DNA of 59,552 bases from Candidatus Altarchaeota archaeon (lineage in GTDB: Archaea; SpSt-1190): contig JAUUZA010000001.1 of the NCBI GenBank assembly GCA_030590165.1, positions 1-59,552 on the forward strand, read 5' to 3'. Within the stretch, counting starts at the first letter, position 1; the number at the start of each line of letters is the position of its first letter. The position numbers and the translations under genes are program-made. The notes beneath the pieces are model-generated. The model had not been told where the DNA came from and made no database searches. It saw nothing but the letters and a program-made list of their open reading frames with translations. This document shows, in pieces, positions 7,788 to 16,210 of this stretch.

Positions 7788-9971
7788 TTAATCGAGTTCT
7801 TCACTTGTTATGGTTGTTGCACCTGAAGCAGATACAGTAATCATTGACTTTCCTTCTAAGTTAGAAAGAGTCTTTGCACCACTGACATACTGACTCAAGA
7901 TGTAAGCTGCGGCTCTTGTGTCCTTGGCATCCCATCCAGCTACTATCATAGCTTGGACACTCCAAGGAGTTTCGCTAACATCGTATAGTTTAACTACACC
8001 TTTTCCTGTACTTCCATCATATCCGAAGAAAGTTTCAGCATCAGCTGTACTAACTAATTGAGCTGCAATTGCATTTGCGAAAGGTCCACCAACAACTACC
8101 ATTGGGGTAGAGGTCGAAGCTTCACTATCGAGTACTGCAACTTCTGCATTCAATCCACTTAGAATCATCGAAGTTGATCCATCTGAAACTGTGGTTCCAC
8201 CACTAACAGACCCAAGATAGACTTTTGCATAAACCTGTTCATCAGGCACTTCAAAAGCTACTTCGTCGTTCTCAGCTCCAGCGTCAGGATCTTTCACGAT
8301 TATACCGAAAGTAGATCTAACATCTGTTTCCTTTGCTCCAATTTCAATGGAGTCAAGAATTATATCTCCAGCTTCAGCGTCTTCTGTTCCAGAATCATCT
8401 GCAAAAGCACTCAAACCATCAGTGTCATCGGTTACATCAAAGAGCAAATCATCAGTACCAATGGTTAAGATTACTTGTAGATTAACTCCAAAAGTAGCTA
8501 ATGCATCTTTAACTGATATATCAATAGTTGTATCTCCAAATTCACCACTAATTCCTGTAGCCCAAGTAGTATTCCAATCTCCCGTATCTGTTTCGTTACT
8601 TACTGCAAGGTCCCATTTGTTTTCATCTGCATCATACTGAGCAACGTATACACCTGTTGCGTTTGCGTGAATTGCCAATCTCTCATATTCTGTTGAGAAA
8701 GTGTCGTCATCAGGCCCAGTTATAACCATTGAAACTGCGGTATCTGATCCATCAATGTATTTTTCGGAATCTGCAACATCATTGTAGACATCAATTTCAT
8801 CAAACTTAACATCAAATGCACCCATTGTAACATCAGTCAATCCAGTAATTTTCATGGCAGCATAGTCATTCCAGAAATTGAAAGCGTCTCCAACTTCAAA
8901 TGCACCGTCATCTACTGAGTCATAATCAATACTGAGATATGCTCCCAAGTAATTGAGTGTTCCATCAGCATCTACACTAATATTCCATTTCCATGCAACA
9001 TCAGAATCGTCTGCATCTTCGTATCCAATGAAAGCTCCATTGTTATTGTATGATTCACTAAGTTCTTCACCAATTTCAATATCAACACTGTTTTCGGCTT
9101 CACCTACATCGGCGTACCAAATTCCACCCTCTAATACTTTAATTTGAAGGTCACAATCAGTATCGAAGGTATCGCCTTCTTCTATTGCTTCAGAATCTAC
9201 TGCACAACTTGCACCTGAAACTTGTATTCTTGCTTTGTCAGAAGTAATACCTGTAATTTCTACAGTAACTCCATCAACAACAACTGTATCTCCGACATAC
9301 ATAGTGTATTCAGTTGCAGAAGTAAGTGTTATTCTATCTGCGGTTGTTATTTCTGAAATTGAAATACTTCTTCCCATGAACTCAAGTTCAAGTGGGTCAT
9401 CAATGAGAGATGCATTGAATGCATCGTCAAAAACGTAGCTGTATCTAATATCTCCTTCTTCCATAGCAAGGTAGATCTTTGATGCAACAGTACTTCCGTA
9501 TTCATCAACATCATACATTCCACTTCCACCAGTTACACCAGTAATAGCTTTGAGACTTGATGTCCCAATAATTATTTCTTCGTGTATATCGTAGTCATCA
9601 CCGTCATATGTGATTTGTTCATCTAATAAGTAAGGAATTTTATTATCCTTAAATAATGATAACCCTAAACCAGATGCGACAGTCCCTCCAAGAGTTACAT
9701 CATCCTGAAGTCCGCCCGAAACTACTGCATCACCAGCAGTCGAACTTGCAGTTACTACGTGTTGACCAAATGCAGCAGCTATTTGAGCAGCAGCAATAAC
9801 GTCAGGCACAGCAGCACTTGCACCAACAACTATCTGTCCTGCAAATTGTTCATTTGCAATAAATGGAGCAGGTAGTCCTCCAAGGTTTGCAGCCATGGCT
9901 CCAGCCATTGTAGCACCGAGCATTACGATACTACCAGCAGCGACCCCTATTTTTCTTTTTAAGTCTTGCAT
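7788..9971 (-). CDS. S-layer protein
   Basis: The 727-aa protein has a signal peptide (KIGVAAGSIVMLGATMAGAMAA) followed by NLGGLPAPFI and GQIVVGASAAVPDVIAA, the start typical of S-layer proteins in DPANN and some other archaea. The body is rich in Asp, Gly, Thr and Ser and predicted to be mostly beta, and the C-terminus returns to an Ala-rich IVAGWDAKDTRAAAYILSQYV segment like the N-terminal domain. It would form the outer lattice. Unlike most first genes here it has a ribosome binding site, GGTGA at 9978-9982, 6 bases before the ATG, and a long leader. It ends in a strong hairpin terminator, consistent with high expression. Confidence 0.88.
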   Translation of the reverse strand: MQDLKRKIGVAAGSIVMLGATMAGAMAANLGGLPAPFIANEQFAGQIVVGASAAVPDVIAAAQIAAAFGQHVVTASSTAGDAVVSGGLQDDVTLGGTVASGLGLSLFKDNKIPYLLDEQITYDGDDYDIHEEIIIGTSSLKAITGVTGGSGMYDVDEYGSTVASKIYLAMEEGDIRYSYVFDDAFNASLIDDPLELEFMGRSISISEITTADRITLTSATEYTMYVGDTVVVDGVTVEITGITSDKARIQVSGASCAVDSEAIEEGDTFDTDCDLQIKVLEGGIWYADVGEAENSVDIEIGEELSESYNNNGAFIGYEDADDSDVAWKWNISVDADGTLNYLGAYLSIDYDSVDDGAFEVGDAFNFWNDYAAMKITGLTDVTMGAFDVKFDEIDVYNDVADSEKYIDGSDTAVSMVITGPDDDTFSTEYERLAIHANATGVYVAQYDADENKWDLAVSNETDTGDWNTTWATGISGEFGDTTIDISVKDALATFGVNLQVILTIGTDDLLFDVTDDTDGLSAFADDSGTEDAEAGDIILDSIEIGAKETDVRSTFGIIVKDPDAGAENDEVAFEVPDEQVYAKVYLGSVSGGTTVSDGSTSMILSGLNAEVAVLDSEASTSTPMVVVGGPFANAIAAQLVSTADAETFFGYDGSTGKGVVKLYDVSETPWSVQAMIVAGWDAKDTRAAAYILSQYVSGAKTLSNLEGKSMITVSASGATTITSEELD

Positions 9972-10120
9972 ATTTTTTCACCTTTTTATATATTTATAGG
10001 CCTTTCCTCCCTCTCGTTCGGCATTTGCCTATGTTGTTTTCGTCAGAGTCCTCTCTCTAAGAACTCCTACTGTCCAAAGAACATTAGGAGTATAAATTGA
10101 TTCACCCTCTTCTTTATAAA
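9972..10120 (-). promoter_or_regulatory. S-layer promoter and structured 5' leader
   Basis: On the reverse strand a palindromic TTTATAAA at 10113-10120 would start transcription near 10092. The predicted RNA then begins almost at once with a stem-loop, 10090-10064: TAGGAG/CTCCTA and ACA/TGT are separated by one mismatch and enclose a 7-base loop. A smaller GGCA/TGCC hairpin lies near 10020-10029. The ribosome binding site GGTGA is at 9978-9982. A second T/A-rich box lies immediately upstream of the gene (9986-9996) but is too close to give a normal leaderless start. An alternative distal TATA box is at 10168-10178. Confidence 0.5.
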
Positions 10121-10180
10121 CAAAAAGCATTTTTCATTCACTCTCAAGGTACTTGTAAGTTAAAACACTATATAAAGGCG

Positions 10181-10195
10181 TAATACGCAGTATTA
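10181..10195. promoter_or_regulatory. Inverted repeat between S-layer and vapBC genes, possible operator
   Basis: TAATAC-GCA-GTATTA is a perfect 6-bp inverted repeat with a 3-base spacer. It directly adjoins a TATA-like CTATATAAAGG (10168-10178). Depending on the direction transcribed, it would cover the initiation region of a forward transcript towards vapBC or the upstream BRE side of a reverse promoter for the S-layer gene. VapBC pairs usually autoregulate through inverted repeats. The rest of the 317-bp gap holds only the S-layer leader and the vapB TATA box (AATATATAG near 10258). Confidence 0.45.
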
Positions 10196-10288
10196 TTACA
10201 CTATCTATACACTAAGTTCTTTTGTTAATAATAAAGGGTTTAAACAATCAACCACAAGTAATATATAGATGCTACAAATAATCTCTTT

Positions 10289-10510
10289 GTGAAGAATATA
10301 ATGATAAAAAAAGAAGTGTATGAAGAGCTTAAATCCATTAAGGGTGAAAGTAGTTTTTCAGATATGATTGATTCACTTTTCAAAAGTAATGTTGAGTTGC
10401 GTAGAAAAAGTCTTCGTTCATACTTTGGTTCAAAAACAGATAAAGAAATTCGTGAAATAGAAAAAATAATCTCGGAGGTGTTTAGAGTTGCAAAAGGCCG
10501 CTTATTTTGA
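10289..10510 (+). CDS. vapB: VapB-like antitoxin (DUF217-type)
   Basis: The 73-aa product, KEVYEELKSIKGESSFSDMI near its start, matches the short archaeal antitoxin family with a YEkLkxlKgexSFSdvI signature. The N-terminal half is a probable DNA-binding ribbon-helix-helix-like segment, and the C-terminal half (VAKGRLF end) would wrap the toxin. GTG at 10289 is about 26 bases from the AATATATAG box and is preferred; ATG at 10301 is an alternative. It overlaps vapC by 23 bases, the usual toxin-antitoxin order. Confidence 0.72.
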   Translation: MKNIMIKKEVYEELKSIKGESSFSDMIDSLFKSNVELRRKSLRSYFGSKTDKEIREIEKIISEVFRVAKGRLF

Positions 10511-10889
10511 TATCCACGCAATAACAAATTTATTACGTGGTAAGAAGGGCATTCTAAATATTATTGAAACTTACCGTGAATTTTATACTGGTTCACTAAT
10601 TGTGACACAATTAATAGGGGCGGAAGACTATCTTGTTGAGAAAAAAATCACAAAAGACAAAAACTTACGCGGTCTCATTGATTCATTTATAATTCTTGAC
10701 TTCACTCGTGAAGACGCAGAAAAAGCAGGTGAAATAATGGGGAAAGTAAAATCAGAAGGAAAGGATATAAGTATTAATGAAGCCATGGTCGCAGCACAAT
10801 GTTTTAGATATGGACTAACTTTAATAACAGGAAACAAAACATTCAATAATCTAAAAAATGCAGTCAAATTAGAAATTAAAATGGTTTAG
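10488..10889 (+). CDS. vapC: VapC-like PIN-domain ribonuclease toxin
   Basis: The 133-aa PIN-domain protein starts at TTG 10488, with an unusually clear ribosome binding site GGAGGTG at 10474-10480. Catalytic acids visible are Asp8 (AAYFDIHAI) and Glu46 (QLIGAEDYL). The third position, normally Asp in a DALIAA-like motif, is Glu98 in ISINEAMVAA, and the last Asp near TGNKTF is replaced by Thr. Asp93 lies close by and might compensate. PIN toxins cleave RNA in a metal-dependent way. Activity of this copy is therefore uncertain. Its stop overlaps the convergent signal peptidase gene by 4 bases. Confidence 0.75.
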   Translation: MQKAAYFDIHAITNLLRGKKGILNIIETYREFYTGSLIVTQLIGAEDYLVEKKITKDKNLRGLIDSFIILDFTREDAEKAGEIMGKVKSEGKDISINEAMVAAQCFRYGLTLITGNKTFNNLKNAVKLEIKMV

Positions 10890-11389
10890 TCTCTTCCAAT
10901 AACTGTATAAATTAAATCAGTAGGAAGAACTCGTATCCAACCAACAAGTGGCATAAGAAAAACTGCCTTTCCCTTTACCCATTCTTCTTTCACTAACCAA
11001 GGGTCTTGTGCTGGATTTCTGTCTCCTTTGGTCACATAACCGTTTTCAGTAACCTCAATAACCCTATGAATAATTGCATACCTAAGATTCGGGTTAACAT
11101 AAACAATTACATCCCCAACTTCTATTTCTTTTGCTGAACCAATAATTAGTGCATCACCCTTATTAAATCCAACTTCAAAAGGAAACTCCCCTAAACTCTC
11201 ACGAGAAAATCCCTCGTCTTGCATCCAAACATAATAATTTTGAACTGAATATGCATCATGAACCATGCTCTCACTCATAACCGCAACAAAGGGAAAACTA
11301 GTTCCTAAAACGAAACCAAAAACAATACGCAAAAACATTGCCACAGTAAAAGCCCAAGCAATATCATAAAGAGTCTTACTTATTTTCAT
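10886..11389 (-). CDS. Signal peptidase I (SEC11-like, family S26)
   Basis: The 167-aa membrane protease has an N-terminal span (AWAFTVAMFLRIVFGFVLG), the nucleophile Ser41 in VMSESM, the general base His108 in IIHRVIEV (His rather than Lys, as in archaea and the eukaryotic ER enzyme) and GDRN with Asp123. It removes signal peptides from exported proteins, several of which are encoded here. Its start overlaps the RNase Z stop by 4 bases, so it is third in an aspS-rnz-signal peptidase operon. The insertion between Ser41 and the first beta strands (about residues 46-72) looks a little long. Confidence 0.9.
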   Translation of the reverse strand: MKISKTLYDIAWAFTVAMFLRIVFGFVLGTSFPFVAVMSESMVHDAYSVQNYYVWMQDEGFSRESLGEFPFEVGFNKGDALIIGSAKEIEVGDVIVYVNPNLRYAIIHRVIEVTENGYVTKGDRNPAQDPWLVKEEWVKGKAVFLMPLVGWIRVLPTDLIYTVIGRD

Positions 11390-12303
11390 TTAGATTGCAC
11401 CAATTTATTTTTTTTAACAATCCACTTATCTAAATCTCGTGATATATATGTTTGAGGGAAAATTTTTATTGCCGCATCTTTCAAAACAGAAAGGTCCATA
11501 TATCTTGGAGAAATATGAATCAAAAATAAAGTATTCACTTTTGCTTTCTTTGCTAATTTAGCGGCATCTTCAACCGAACTATGTCCGCGGTCAAACTGTG
11601 AACCGTCTTTTTCTAAATAAGTTGATTCATGAACAAGAACTGTAACTCCTTTAACATACTCTGCAACTGATTCACTATACTTTGTATCGCCAGTGTAAGC
11701 AAAGGAATCTCCTTTAACTGGAATTAACCATTCACTCGGTTCAAGTTTTTTTCCATCTATTTCAATTGTCTTTCCTTCTTTCAAAAGTCTAAATTTTGGA
11801 CTTGATTTTATGCCTTCTTTTTTCATTCTATCTGAATCAATATTGAAACTATCTTCTTCCCTAAAGAGATATCCAATAGAAGGTGGTCCATGGTCAGTCC
11901 TAAATGCTTTCACTGTATAATTTTTTCCTTTAACAACATCATCATGATTTAATTCATTCACTTCAATTTCAAAAGGGACATGTCCATATCCCAAGGTCAT
12001 AATCTGATTGACGAATTCTTTTGCCCTTGGGGGCCCATATATCCTTAGTTTCTTTGTTCTACCACCCTTTGCCATTGTAAAAATCATACCAGGAAGACCA
12101 TAAAAATGGTCACCGTGAAAATGAGTAATAAAAATTTTATCAACCTTCATTGGTGAAAATCCACTTTGACCTACTCTAATTTGAATTCCTTCACCTACAT
12201 CAAACATTAAAACTTCACCATTATACCTCAACATAATTGAAGAAGTGAATCGTTTTGGCGTTGGTTTCATTGCACCTGTTCCTAAGAAAACAAAATCAAA
12301 CAC
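11386..12303 (-). CDS. rnz: Ribonuclease Z (tRNA 3' processing endonuclease)
   Basis: The metallo-beta-lactamase fold has the metal motif THFHGDH, DVGEGIQIRVGQ and the later HESTYLEKD, RGHSSVEDAAKLA and LFLIHISPRY. RNase Z cuts 3' trailers from pre-tRNAs; none of the four tRNAs here encodes CCA, so the enzyme is needed. Two GTG starts are possible, 12312 and 12303. The latter follows an AAAGGTGA ribosome binding site by about 5 bases and gives MFDFVFLGTGAMKP, closer to the family start, so it is chosen. It overlaps the aspS 3' end by 8 bases. Length is about 305 aa, the short RNase Z form. Confidence 0.94.
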   Translation of the reverse strand: MFDFVFLGTGAMKPTPKRFTSSIMLRYNGEVLMFDVGEGIQIRVGQSGFSPMKVDKIFITHFHGDHFYGLPGMIFTMAKGGRTKKLRIYGPPRAKEFVNQIMTLGYGHVPFEIEVNELNHDDVVKGKNYTVKAFRTDHGPPSIGYLFREEDSFNIDSDRMKKEGIKSSPKFRLLKEGKTIEIDGKKLEPSEWLIPVKGDSFAYTGDTKYSESVAEYVKGVTVLVHESTYLEKDGSQFDRGHSSVEDAAKLAKKAKVNTLFLIHISPRYMDLSVLKDAAIKIFPQTYISRDLDKWIVKKNKLVQSK

Positions 12304-14035
12304 CGCAGTCACCTTTTTGAGTGAACTCTAATTCACTTAATGTTTTTTTATCTGCATTATTTGGAGCATCTTCCATCAAAGCCCTCCCAGATTTACTCTT
12401 TGGAAAAGCAATCACATCTCTGATGCTATCTACATCTAACATAATTTGAAGCAACCTATCAAGCCCAAATGCAATCCCCCCATGTGGCGGAACACCATAT
12501 TCAAATGCATTAAGAAGCATACCAAATTTTTCATGTGCTTCATCTTTATTAATTCCAAGAATTTCAAACACTTTTTCTTGAAGTGTTTTTTCAGTTATTC
12601 TTATACTCCCACCCCCAATTTCAGAACCATTAAGAACAAGGTCATAAGCACGAGCCGGAATTTTTAATAATTCACCCTCACTTAAATCGGTGAATAACTT
12701 TTGGACGGTCTCTTTCGAAGGGGATGTAAATGGATGATGAACTGCAGTTATTTTTTTATCTTGTTCACTAATTTCAAACATTGGAAAATCAGTAATCCAA
12801 ACAAATTCCCTTCCTTTTCGTAAATCTAATTTTTCACCAAGTTTTAAACGGACTTCTCCCAATGCAATACAAACTTTATTCCATTCACCACAAAGCATTA
12901 AGTAAGTTCCTTTATTCTTAACAAATTTCTTTTTGAGTGAATCTGAAACTGCGGATAAAATAGAACCTGATAATTCCTCACTTGACTTAATCCAAGCCAA
13001 TCCAGGAAAACTTCTGCGTTTAACCACGGATTCCAATTCTCTTATCTCTGAACGCTTTAGAAGTTCTGGAATAAAAATTGTTTTTACAACTCCACCTTTT
13101 TTAATTTCATTTTCAAAAATCCGAAGTCCTGAATTTTCAAATGAATTAGTAAAATCAAGTAGAGGAATATTAAATCGAATATCTGGTTTATCAGAACCAT
13201 ATTTATTCATAGCTTCTTCCCAAGTCATTCTCTTAAAAGGTTTCTTTAATTTAATTCCAAGTAATTGTGAATAAAGAATTGAAATTAATCCTTCTGAAAT
13301 TTTAATGACATCAGACTCATCAACAAAACTCATCTCCATATCAATTTGAGTAAATTCATACTGTCTATCCTTTCTCAAATCCTCATCTCGATAACATCTT
13401 GTTATCTGAAAATATCTGTCAATCCCAGCAACCATCAATAATTGTTTGTATTGTTGAGGACTCTGAAGCAAAGCCCAAAATTTTCCCGGAAAAGTTCTAC
13501 TAGGAACAAGAAAATCTCTTGAACCTTCAGGTGTTGGTCGACCAATATATGGAGTTTCAACTTCTATAAAATTTTTCAAAGAAAGATAATTTCTAATTAT
13601 CATTTCAGCCTTAAATCTAAACTCCAACATGCGAAGCATCTTTGGTCTTCTTAAATCAAGATATCTATACTTCAATCTTGTTTCTTCCAAACTTTCAATT
13701 TCAGGACTAAACATTTCAAATGGTAAAGGTGATGCCTTTGATGAAATTACTAAAGTATCTACCATCACTTCAATTTCACCAGTTTCAATTTTATTATTCA
13801 CTTCCTTTCGATTTGTTACCTTTCCAGATGCAACAATAACAGATTCTTTTGGTAAATTTGTATAAATATCTTTGAATTTTTCATCCAAGACTAATTGAGT
13901 AATTCCATACCTATCCCTAATATCAATAAATGCTTTCCTCCCAAAAACTCGAATATGTCCAACCCAGCCAGTTAAAACCACTTTTTTACTAACATTCGTT
14001 TTTCTTAACTCGCCACAAGTATGAGTTCTAAGCAC
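12296..14035 (-). CDS. aspS: Aspartyl-tRNA synthetase, bacterial type
   Basis: This 579-aa class II synthetase has the bacterial architecture. An N-terminal OB fold starts RTHTCGELRKT, motif 2 is FQITRCYRDEDLRKDRQYEF, and a GAD-type insertion of about 120 residues follows RMTWEEAMNKYGSDKPDIRF. Motif 3 is GGIAFGLDRLLQIML, and the tail is KSGRALMEDAPNNADKKTL. Archaeal AspRS is about 430 aa and lacks the insertion, so the gene was probably acquired from bacteria. It charges tRNA with aspartate; whether it also misacylates tRNA-Asn cannot be told. It starts at GTG 14035, 24-25 bases from ATTAATAA at 14056-14063. Base composition looks like that of the neighbours, so acquisition is old. Confidence 0.95.
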   Translation of the reverse strand: MLRTHTCGELRKTNVSKKVVLTGWVGHIRVFGRKAFIDIRDRYGITQLVLDEKFKDIYTNLPKESVIVASGKVTNRKEVNNKIETGEIEVMVDTLVISSKASPLPFEMFSPEIESLEETRLKYRYLDLRRPKMLRMLEFRFKAEMIIRNYLSLKNFIEVETPYIGRPTPEGSRDFLVPSRTFPGKFWALLQSPQQYKQLLMVAGIDRYFQITRCYRDEDLRKDRQYEFTQIDMEMSFVDESDVIKISEGLISILYSQLLGIKLKKPFKRMTWEEAMNKYGSDKPDIRFNIPLLDFTNSFENSGLRIFENEIKKGGVVKTIFIPELLKRSEIRELESVVKRRSFPGLAWIKSSEELSGSILSAVSDSLKKKFVKNKGTYLMLCGEWNKVCIALGEVRLKLGEKLDLRKGREFVWITDFPMFEISEQDKKITAVHHPFTSPSKETVQKLFTDLSEGELLKIPARAYDLVLNGSEIGGGSIRITEKTLQEKVFEILGINKDEAHEKFGMLLNAFEYGVPPHGGIAFGLDRLLQIMLDVDSIRDVIAFPKSKSGRALMEDAPNNADKKTLSELEFTQKGDCGV

Positions 14036-14055
14036 AAAAATTATGAAAAAGGGGC

Positions 14056-14063
14056 ATTAATAA
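14056..14063. promoter_or_regulatory. TATA box shared by divergent aspS and trpS
   Basis: ATTAATAA is centred at 14059.5, 24.5 bases from the aspS GTG and 33.5 bases from the trpS ATG at 14093. The reverse mRNA would be leaderless and the forward mRNA would have a leader of about 8 bases. No other clear box lies in the gap. Confidence 0.5.
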
Positions 14064-14092
14064 GCATCTCGGAAAGGGGAAAGATAAATAAA

Positions 14093-15157
14093 ATGACTGT
14101 AAAACCAATAGTAATGGACGCATACAATGTGGATGAAGTTGTTGATTATAATAAATTAATTAAGGAATTTGGAGCTAGTTTTATTAGTAAGAAACTTGCT
14201 TCAAAGATTGGGCACCCACTTGTACCTGACTTATTCTTTGCGCATCGTGATTTCGATAAAATTATTGAAGACAAGTTCGCAATAGTTAGTGGACGAGGTC
14301 CAAGTAAAAATTTACATTTAGGTCATTTTCTTGTCTTTAATTTTGTTAAATTTCTCCAAGACAAATTTGGAGCACATGTTTTTATTCCATTTAGCGACGA
14401 CGAAAAATTATTGGCTCGAGGACTCAGTAAAGAACATTTAATTAAGATGGATTATGAAAATCTTCTTGATATAATCGCAATTGGATTTGACCCAAAAAAG
14501 ACTGAAATAATGATGGACTTAGTAAATATGAAACAAGAAGTTTACAATCTTGCAATCAAAATTTCATCTCATTTAACAGCAAACACAGTTCGTTCTGCCC
14601 TTGGGTTTTCTCCTGAATCTTCAATTGGTTTTCAATTTTATCCGGCAATGCAAGCGGCTCATATTCTTTATCCAACATATAAATTAGGAATACCAACCGT
14701 TGTTCCAATTGGGGTAGACCAAGATGTATTTGTTAAATTAACAAGGGATGTTGCACCTAAAATTGGACTTCAAAAACCTGGGGATATACTGAGTAAATTC
14801 TTACCCGGTCTCACTGGAACTAAGATGAGTTCATCAAAGGCAGAAACCGCAATTTACATGACAGACACACCAAATCAAGTAAAGAAAAAAATTGGAAGCG
14901 CTCTCACAGGAGGACGAGACACATTAAAGGAACATCGTGAATTAGGTGGACAAACAGAAAAGTGTGTAGTGTGCAAATACCAAAATATCTTCTTTAATAA
15001 TTCACATTTGGTAGAAAAATGTGGACGCGGTGAACTCATGTGCGGTGAAAATAAAAAACTATTAATTGAAGAATTAAATCAGATGCTAAAAACCCACCAA
15101 GAAAAAAGAGAAAAAGCAAAAAAACTCATTCACAAATTCGTCCCTGAATTGAAGTGA
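14093..15157 (+). CDS. trpS: Tryptophanyl-tRNA synthetase, archaeal type
   Basis: This class I synthetase has a HIGH-like signature within GPSKNLHLGHFLVF and KMSSSK in LTGTKMSSSKAETAIY. The long N-terminal extension before the Rossmann fold and PIGVDQDVFVKLTRD are features of archaeal and eukaryotic TrpRS. The open frame reaches back to 14021, but that start would lie inside aspS. ATG 14093 (MTVKPIVMDAYNVDEVVDY) is preferred because it lies downstream of the shared TATA box. A CxxC pair (KCVVCKYQ) and a later C..C near the end may bind zinc. Length is 354 aa. Confidence 0.95.
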   Translation: MTVKPIVMDAYNVDEVVDYNKLIKEFGASFISKKLASKIGHPLVPDLFFAHRDFDKIIEDKFAIVSGRGPSKNLHLGHFLVFNFVKFLQDKFGAHVFIPFSDDEKLLARGLSKEHLIKMDYENLLDIIAIGFDPKKTEIMMDLVNMKQEVYNLAIKISSHLTANTVRSALGFSPESSIGFQFYPAMQAAHILYPTYKLGIPTVVPIGVDQDVFVKLTRDVAPKIGLQKPGDILSKFLPGLTGTKMSSSKAETAIYMTDTPNQVKKKIGSALTGGRDTLKEHRELGGQTEKCVVCKYQNIFFNNSHLVEKCGRGELMCGENKKLLIEELNQMLKTHQEKREKAKKLIHKFVPELK

Positions 15158-15158
15158 A

Positions 15159-15713
15159 TTAAAAACTTGGTTTCTGGAAAGTTTCGGCTTCAACTTCAGC
15201 CGCCTCAATAGTATTTTCAAGCCACCCAATTGTACTCTCAATTTCTTCAATTGTTCTTAGACCGGGAATTATTGCCTTACCTGTTCTAAACACTAAAATT
15301 CTTGTTGAACCCTTCCTTAATTTCATTCCAGGGAATGCTTCAGGGTCATATTCAGAATCGGGAATAGCATAAGCCAATTCATGAAGGTGAAGACTCTTAT
15401 GGAGGTCAACACTTACCACAATATTTCTAACTTCTAAATTAGCATCCATAATTTTATACCCATTTTCTCTAAGAAGTGAAACTAAACTTTCAACATGTTC
15501 ATGAGCAAGCGCAATACTTCGTGAACCACTACATACAAAGTTACCTGAACTGTATATCAAAAACCCGACGCTAAATCTCTTGAGCCTAAAGGCCGGAAAT
15601 TTTCCCGGTTCATAAACCCCACCTGAGATTTTATTATACATATCAACAAGATCTAATTTGTCCGATAATCGTCCCGTAACTACGACATTTTGCACTTTAT
15701 ACTCAGGCTCCAC
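15159..15713 (-). CDS. tbp: TATA-box-binding protein
   Basis: The 184-aa protein shows the two imperfect direct repeats of the TBP saddle: VQNVVVTGRL with YEPGKFPAFRLKR, then VRNIVVSVDL with YDPEAFPGMKLRK. Each repeat ends with an SG(S/N)- or TG(K)-containing strand (FVCSGSRS; FRTGKAIIPGLR). TBP nucleates the archaeal preinitiation complex on the TATA boxes seen before most first genes here. It is the last gene of the 17921-15159 operon and ends two bases from the convergent trpS. Confidence 0.97.
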   Translation of the reverse strand: MEPEYKVQNVVVTGRLSDKLDLVDMYNKISGGVYEPGKFPAFRLKRFSVGFLIYSSGNFVCSGSRSIALAHEHVESLVSLLRENGYKIMDANLEVRNIVVSVDLHKSLHLHELAYAIPDSEYDPEAFPGMKLRKGSTRILVFRTGKAIIPGLRTIEEIESTIGWLENTIEAAEVEAETFQKPSF

Positions 15714-15727
15714 AGGAAATAAAGGTT

Positions 15728-16210
15728 CTACGCTTTAAAAGGATTTTTATCATTCACTGCAGATATTTTCACTCTTGGTGAATCAATTGCACTAGTCCCT
15801 TTAGGGTCGTGAATAATAAGCGTGAATTTCTTTTTTAAGAGCAAATCATTCACTTTAATTGTTCTTTTTCCAAAGACATCTTTTGCTCTTAAGAGTATTC
15901 CTTCCACAGTAGTTATAATTCCCTGTGATGCTGGACCAGGCTTAATTTCCAGTGGAAGTTCTGGAATAATAACGGTAGATGTTGAACTTCTGGCCACTAG
16001 GACATTCAAATCTTTATCACCATTCACTTTGAAAGTAAGTGTCCTTGGGCCATGCTGTTTTTCTGGAAATATATCAACCCCTTTAAATCCACATTCACAA
16101 GAAAACGCAAAAATAGATACTCCTTCCCCAACAAAATCAACATTGTCAATAATAGAATAAACAAGCGACTTTCTACAAACCGGGCAGATAAATTTACCGC
16201 ACAATTTCAA
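15728..16210 (-). CDS. ZPR1-family zinc-finger protein
   Basis: The 160-aa protein has a four-cysteine zinc ribbon (FICPVCRKS, then SCECGFKG) and a beta domain with PLEIKPGPASQGIITTVEG, the signature of the archaeal half-length ZPR1 family. Eukaryotic ZPR1 binds elongation factor EF-1A; the archaeal role is not established. The start is a TTG at 16210 inside the sepF 3' end (17-base overlap); a second TTG at 16204 is possible. Confidence 0.85.
   Translation of the reverse strand: MKLCGKFICPVCRKSLVYSIIDNVDFVGEGVSIFAFSCECGFKGVDIFPEKQHGPRTLTFKVNGDKDLNVLVARSSTSTVIIPELPLEIKPGPASQGIITTVEGILLRAKDVFGKRTIKVNDLLLKKKFTLIIHDPKGTSAIDSPRVKISAVNDKNPFKA

Noticed and set aside
8347-9438. Forward-strand open frames inside the S-layer gene
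   Set aside because: They are Ser/Thr/Pro/Val-rich mirror images of the acidic S-layer sequence, with no homology or promoter.
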